Origin: CAYXDR01 sp046498185 | GTDB taxonomy: Bacteria; Desulfobacterota; DSM-4660; Desulfatiglandales; Desulfatiglandaceae | NCBI GenBank assembly: GCA_046498185.1 | Contig: JAWOBE010000135.1 | Location: 1-23,329 of the forward strand | Direction: 5' to 3' | Length of the DNA: 23,329 nucleotides | Shown here: one piece after another, positions 20,984 through 23,329 of the stretch | Layout: each line of letters begins with the position of its first letter | How positions within the stretch are numbered: the first letter of the stretch is position 1 | The notes under the pieces: generated by a model | The model's input: only the letters and a program-made list of their open reading frames with translations | The model's database searches: none | Told to the model about the DNA's origin: nothing | Translations under genes and position numbers: made by a program

Positions 20984-22534
20984 ATGAAGTTTAACCCCAT
21001 CACACGTTACCAGATACTGCTTCAAATAACGAACGCCGTTATAACCCGTACGACCAGGGAAGAGCTGTTCAAGGCTCTTGCTACGGAATTGCGGAAGCAT
21101 ATTCCCTATAATAGACTTAGTATAAACTTATATGATCACGAAAGCAAATCTCTCAGTTATTTCGCCACTGCCGACGGAATTGCGCCTGAGGGAATCGCGT
21201 GCAAGACAAGACGGCCCCTTTCAAAGGGCTCTGTAACCAAGATGGTTATTGAATCCGGAAGGCCTGTCATAATCGAGGATTTGACCCGCTATAGAAATCT
21301 CTCTTCTGTGGGCTCGATGGTGGATGCAGGGCTCAAAGCAACGATGGCCTTTCCATTGGTGATAAGGAGTCGGCTTCTGGGCACCATTCATTTTTCATTC
21401 GCCACGCCTCCGGAAAATATGACCGAATTGAAAGAAGTTTTATACGATATATCCCGACAGGTGGCGATCTCGGTGGACAATATGCTCGCCTACACCCGCT
21501 TGAAGGAGTTGAACACAAATCTAAAGCGCCGCAATCGTTATCTTATGTCTCAGAGCCCCGACGGAGAGGTGCCGGATGAATTCGTGTACGCATCAAAATC
21601 CATGTCAGGGATCATGGATCTGGTGGAACAGGTCGCCGAAACAGATGTATCCGTCCTGATAACCGGCGAAACCGGCACCGGCAAGGATTTGATCGCCCGC
21701 CACATCCACGAAATCAGCAGGCGTAAAGATAATCTTTTCGTCAAAATCAACTGCCCGGCTCTGGCGCCTTCTCTTTTCGAAAGTGAATTGTTCGGCCATG
21801 CGAAAGGGGCGTTCACCGGGGCGGGCAGCAGCCGGACAGGCAGGTTCGAGATGGCTGACGGCGGCACTGTTTTCCTTGACGAAGTGGGAGAGTTGCCCGC
21901 AGAGCTTCAGGCAAAGCTGCTGCACGTCATACAGGACCGCAGATTTGAAAAAGTGGGGGAGAGCCGCTCTATTTATGCCAATTTCCGGGTTATTGCTGCG
22001 ACAAACAGAGATCTTGAGAAGGAAATTCAGACTGGCCGGTTCCGACAGGACCTTTTTTATAGACTGAATACCGTATCGGTTCATCTTCCTCCGTTGAGAG
22101 ACAGGCCCGAGGACATTCCGCTTATTGTGCGGGCACTAACCGAGAAGCAGGCAAAAAAAATGAATCGGCCTGTTTCTGTATATACCGAAGGAGCGATGAA
22201 TCGCCTTTGCGGGCATTGCTGGCCTGGAAACGGACGTGAAATCAAGAACCTGGTGACGCGGATGGTGATTTTAAAGCCGGGGACGCCGATCACCGAACGT
22301 GACATCGAAGGGCTGATTCCACCGGTCGGTGGCCCTTCTTCATCAACCAAGGTCAAGCCTTTGGTCGAGATGGAGCGGCTACATATAGAGCAGGCGCTGA
22401 TCGAGACAGGAGGGGCCGTGGGAGGCCGGAACGGGGCGGCCAGACTTCTGGGTGTCCCCCGTTCCACCTTGCAGTACCGTATCAGGAAACACGGCCTGGA
22501 CCCGAGAGATTATACGGTTCAATACCCACGCTGA
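20984..22534 (+). CDS. Sigma54-dependent transcriptional activator (GAF - AAA+ - Fis HTH)
   Basis: The 516-residue protein has an N-terminal GAF-type sensor domain (about 15-165), a short coiled linker (about 168-190), a sigma54-interaction AAA+ domain (about 200-430) and a C-terminal Fis-type helix-turn-helix (about 475-508). The AAA+ core is complete: Walker A GETGTGKD (about 227-234), the sigma54-contacting GAFTGA loop (about 274-279), Walker B GGTVFLDEVGEL and the arginine-finger region FRQDLFYRL. The helix-turn-helix reads GAARLLGVPRSTLQYRIRKHGL. There is no receiver domain, so it probably senses a small molecule through GAF rather than a kinase signal. Start ATG 20984 has a modest site (GAGTAGG). 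It is divergent from the operon with the matching sigma54 promoter and is its likely activator. Confidence 0.93.
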   Translation: MKFNPITRYQILLQITNAVITRTTREELFKALATELRKHIPYNRLSINLYDHESKSLSYFATADGIAPEGIACKTRRPLSKGSVTKMVIESGRPVIIEDLTRYRNLSSVGSMVDAGLKATMAFPLVIRSRLLGTIHFSFATPPENMTELKEVLYDISRQVAISVDNMLAYTRLKELNTNLKRRNRYLMSQSPDGEVPDEFVYASKSMSGIMDLVEQVAETDVSVLITGETGTGKDLIARHIHEISRRKDNLFVKINCPALAPSLFESELFGHAKGAFTGAGSSRTGRFEMADGGTVFLDEVGELPAELQAKLLHVIQDRRFEKVGESRSIYANFRVIAATNRDLEKEIQTGRFRQDLFYRLNTVSVHLPPLRDRPEDIPLIVRALTEKQAKKMNRPVSVYTEGAMNRLCGHCWPGNGREIKNLVTRMVILKPGTPITERDIEGLIPPVGGPSSSTKVKPLVEMERLHIEQALIETGGAVGGRNGAARLLGVPRSTLQYRIRKHGLDPRDYTVQYPR

Positions 22535-22708
22535 AAGTTCGAACAATATGCCTGACGGACTGACAATTTGCTTCCGGCATCAAAGTCTGCGTTCGAGAGA
22601 CATATGCGGGGGAGTTTATAACCATGCACAGGGAAGCCAGAGGGAAACGAGAGTTTAAAATTCCGGTTTTCGATTGCTGTTCATAGGGTGATTTATTGGA
22701 TAATTCCG

Positions 22709-22738
22709 TTGACAAAAACACCACTTAGGAATTACACT
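22709..22738 (+). promoter_or_regulatory. Possible sigma70 promoter for hdrA
   Basis: A perfect TTGACA (22709-22714) is followed after 18 nt by TACACT (22733-22738, four of six consensus bases). It would give a leader of about 205 nt that passes through the hairpins and the terminator-like stem at 22839-22860. Either that stem is an attenuator or one of the two signals is fortuitous. Confidence 0.35.
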
Positions 22739-22838
22739 CACGCGGTCTTACCTTGTGTGGCGTATATCCGGAAAATTGTATTTCCGGATGTCGCATTCAT
22801 TTTTTCGAGATCTGTCCTTCCGGGGTTTTCTTGTGTTT

Positions 22839-22860
22839 CCGCCGGATGCTGGCGGTTTTG
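22839..22860 (+). terminator. Possible intrinsic terminator or attenuator upstream of hdrA
   Basis: CCGCC (22839-22843), a 7-nt loop and GGCGG (22851-22855) are followed at once by TTTTG. The stem is short but GC-only. It could end read-through from the sigma54 activator gene or attenuate transcription into hdrA. Confidence 0.35.
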
Positions 22861-22950
22861 TTATGCGCTTTGGGATGGGCGGTGAGCGGGGGCGCGCGTT
22901 GCGCGCCTGACGAAAGAGAAAAATTATCGGACTGAAGTGAGGAATGATTT

Positions 22951-23329
22951 ATGTCAGTAAAACCAACGGGCTCTGTGATGGTAGCGGGCGGCGGGATTGC
23001 CGGGATGCAGGCGGCGCTGGATCTTGCTGATTCGGGCTATTATGTACATCTGGTCGAGAAGTCGCCTGCTATCGGCGGGGTGATGAGCGAGCTGGACAAG
23101 ACGTTTCCGACCAACGATTGTGCCATGTGAATCATCTCACCCAAACTGGTCGAGGTCGGCCGGCATCTTAACATAGAGCTGCTCACCAATACGCAGGTGG
23201 AGGCCCTTGAAGGGGAAGAGGGAAATTTTACAGCCACCATAACGGAAAATCCGAGATACATTGATATAGATAAATGCACAAGCTGCGGAGAATGTGCAAA
23301 AGTCTGCCCGGTGGAAGTGCCGAGTGAGC
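22951..23329 (+). CDS. hdrA: HdrA-like flavoprotein with a predicted selenocysteine at codon 60; 3' end cut by the window
   Basis: From ATG 22951 the first 126 codons match the N-terminus of heterodisulfide reductase subunit A. There is a dinucleotide-binding motif AGGGIAGMQAALDLA (12-26), an Hdr-specific IGGVMSELDKTFPTNDCAM (41-59), and after the TGA the matching IISPKLVEVGRHLNIELLTN. A ferredoxin motif at the end reads Cys110-x2-Cys113-x2-Cys116-x3-Cys120-Pro (KCTSCGECAKVCP). The in-frame TGA at 23128-23130 falls exactly where homologues have the second cysteine of DCxxC, so it is read as selenocysteine, not as a stop or frameshift. HdrA binds FAD and is the electron-bifurcating or relay subunit of Hdr complexes; in sulfate reducers it also occurs with MvhD- and QmoA-like partners. 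Conventional gene calling would miss or truncate this gene. Confidence 0.88.
23146..23163 (+). promoter_or_regulatory. SECIS-like hairpin downstream of the hdrA TGA codon
   Basis: CTGGTCG (23146-23152) pairs with CGGCCGG (23157-23163) through seven pairs including two G-U, enclosing the tetraloop AGGU. The stem begins 15 nt after the TGA and the loop lies 22 nt after it. Bacterial SelB-binding SECIS elements have a short stem with G in the first loop positions at this kind of distance, inside the coding region, so the fit is good. A SelB-binding test would decide. Confidence 0.6.

Larger units (their letters stand above)
22535..22950. other. 416-nt spacer between the sigma54 activator and hdrA
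   Basis: No gene is supported. Besides the candidate promoter and terminator listed separately, it has a perfect 9-bp hairpin (ATCCGGAAA 22766-22774 with TTTCCGGAT 22781-22789, loop ATTGTA) and a 7-bp GC hairpin (GGCGCGC 22891-22897 with GCGCGCC 22901-22907, loop GTT). The hdrA ribosome-binding site is GAGGA, 8 nt before the ATG. Confidence 0.55.

Noticed and set aside
23128..23130. TGA as a nonsense mutation making hdrA a pseudogene
   Set aside because: HdrA similarity continues in frame without any other lesion, the TGA replaces a conserved cysteine, and a SECIS-like hairpin follows.

Overview
The window reads as part of the chromosome of an anaerobic Desulfobacterota (deltaproteobacterial, probably sulfate-reducing) bacterium. 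The grounds are an HdrA-type flavoprotein that appears to contain selenocysteine, two TAXI-type TRAP transporters, a GlcD/ferredoxin/CCG-type dehydrogenase, a split oxygen-sensitive class I fumarase-type hydro-lyase, and sigma54 control. Taxonomy is inferred from gene content and protein flavour only. I saw no rRNA, tRNA, CRISPR array or insertion sequence.

Region 1 (1-10160, all minus strand) looks like one ten-gene operon led by its own GntR/FadR-type regulator. The order of transcription is: GntR regulator, small secreted protein, TAXI solute receptor, fused TRAP permease, creatininase-family hydrolase, MmgE/PrpD-family protein, SAM methyltransferase, GlcD-like FAD dehydrogenase, small two-cluster ferredoxin, and CCG-domain protein (cut by the window start). 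A palindrome overlapping the likely -10 box of the regulator promoter is a candidate operator. The set suggests import of a carboxylate, hydrolysis and dehydration or isomerisation, and oxidation of a 2-hydroxyacid through an Fe-S relay. The substrate cannot be read from the sequence.

Region 2 (10161-11927) is a 560-nt spacer with a MITE-like element and hairpins, followed by a plus-strand MFS transporter.

Region 3 (11982-20677, all minus strand) is a second acid-catabolism cluster. A consensus sigma54 promoter at 20807-20823 precedes a SAF-domain small subunit and a UxaA-family large subunit (altronate/galactarate dehydratase type, or sulfolactate sulfo-lyase SuyAB type), then the alpha and beta subunits of a class I fumarase/tartrate dehydratase. 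After an 838-nt AT-rich gap come a second TAXI receptor and fused TRAP permease, a decayed flavoprotein remnant, a flavodoxin-like protein and an aldolase resembling 4-hydroxy-2-oxoglutarate aldolase. The GAF-AAA-Fis sigma54 activator is divergent at 20984-22534 and is the obvious candidate controller.

Region 4 (22535-23329) holds a structured spacer and the 5' part of an hdrA-like gene. Its reading frame crosses an in-frame TGA inside the conserved NDCxxC motif, with a SECIS-like hairpin just downstream, so it is best read as a selenoprotein.

In both TRAP systems a strong hairpin separates the receptor gene from the permease gene, probably to set receptor excess over permease.
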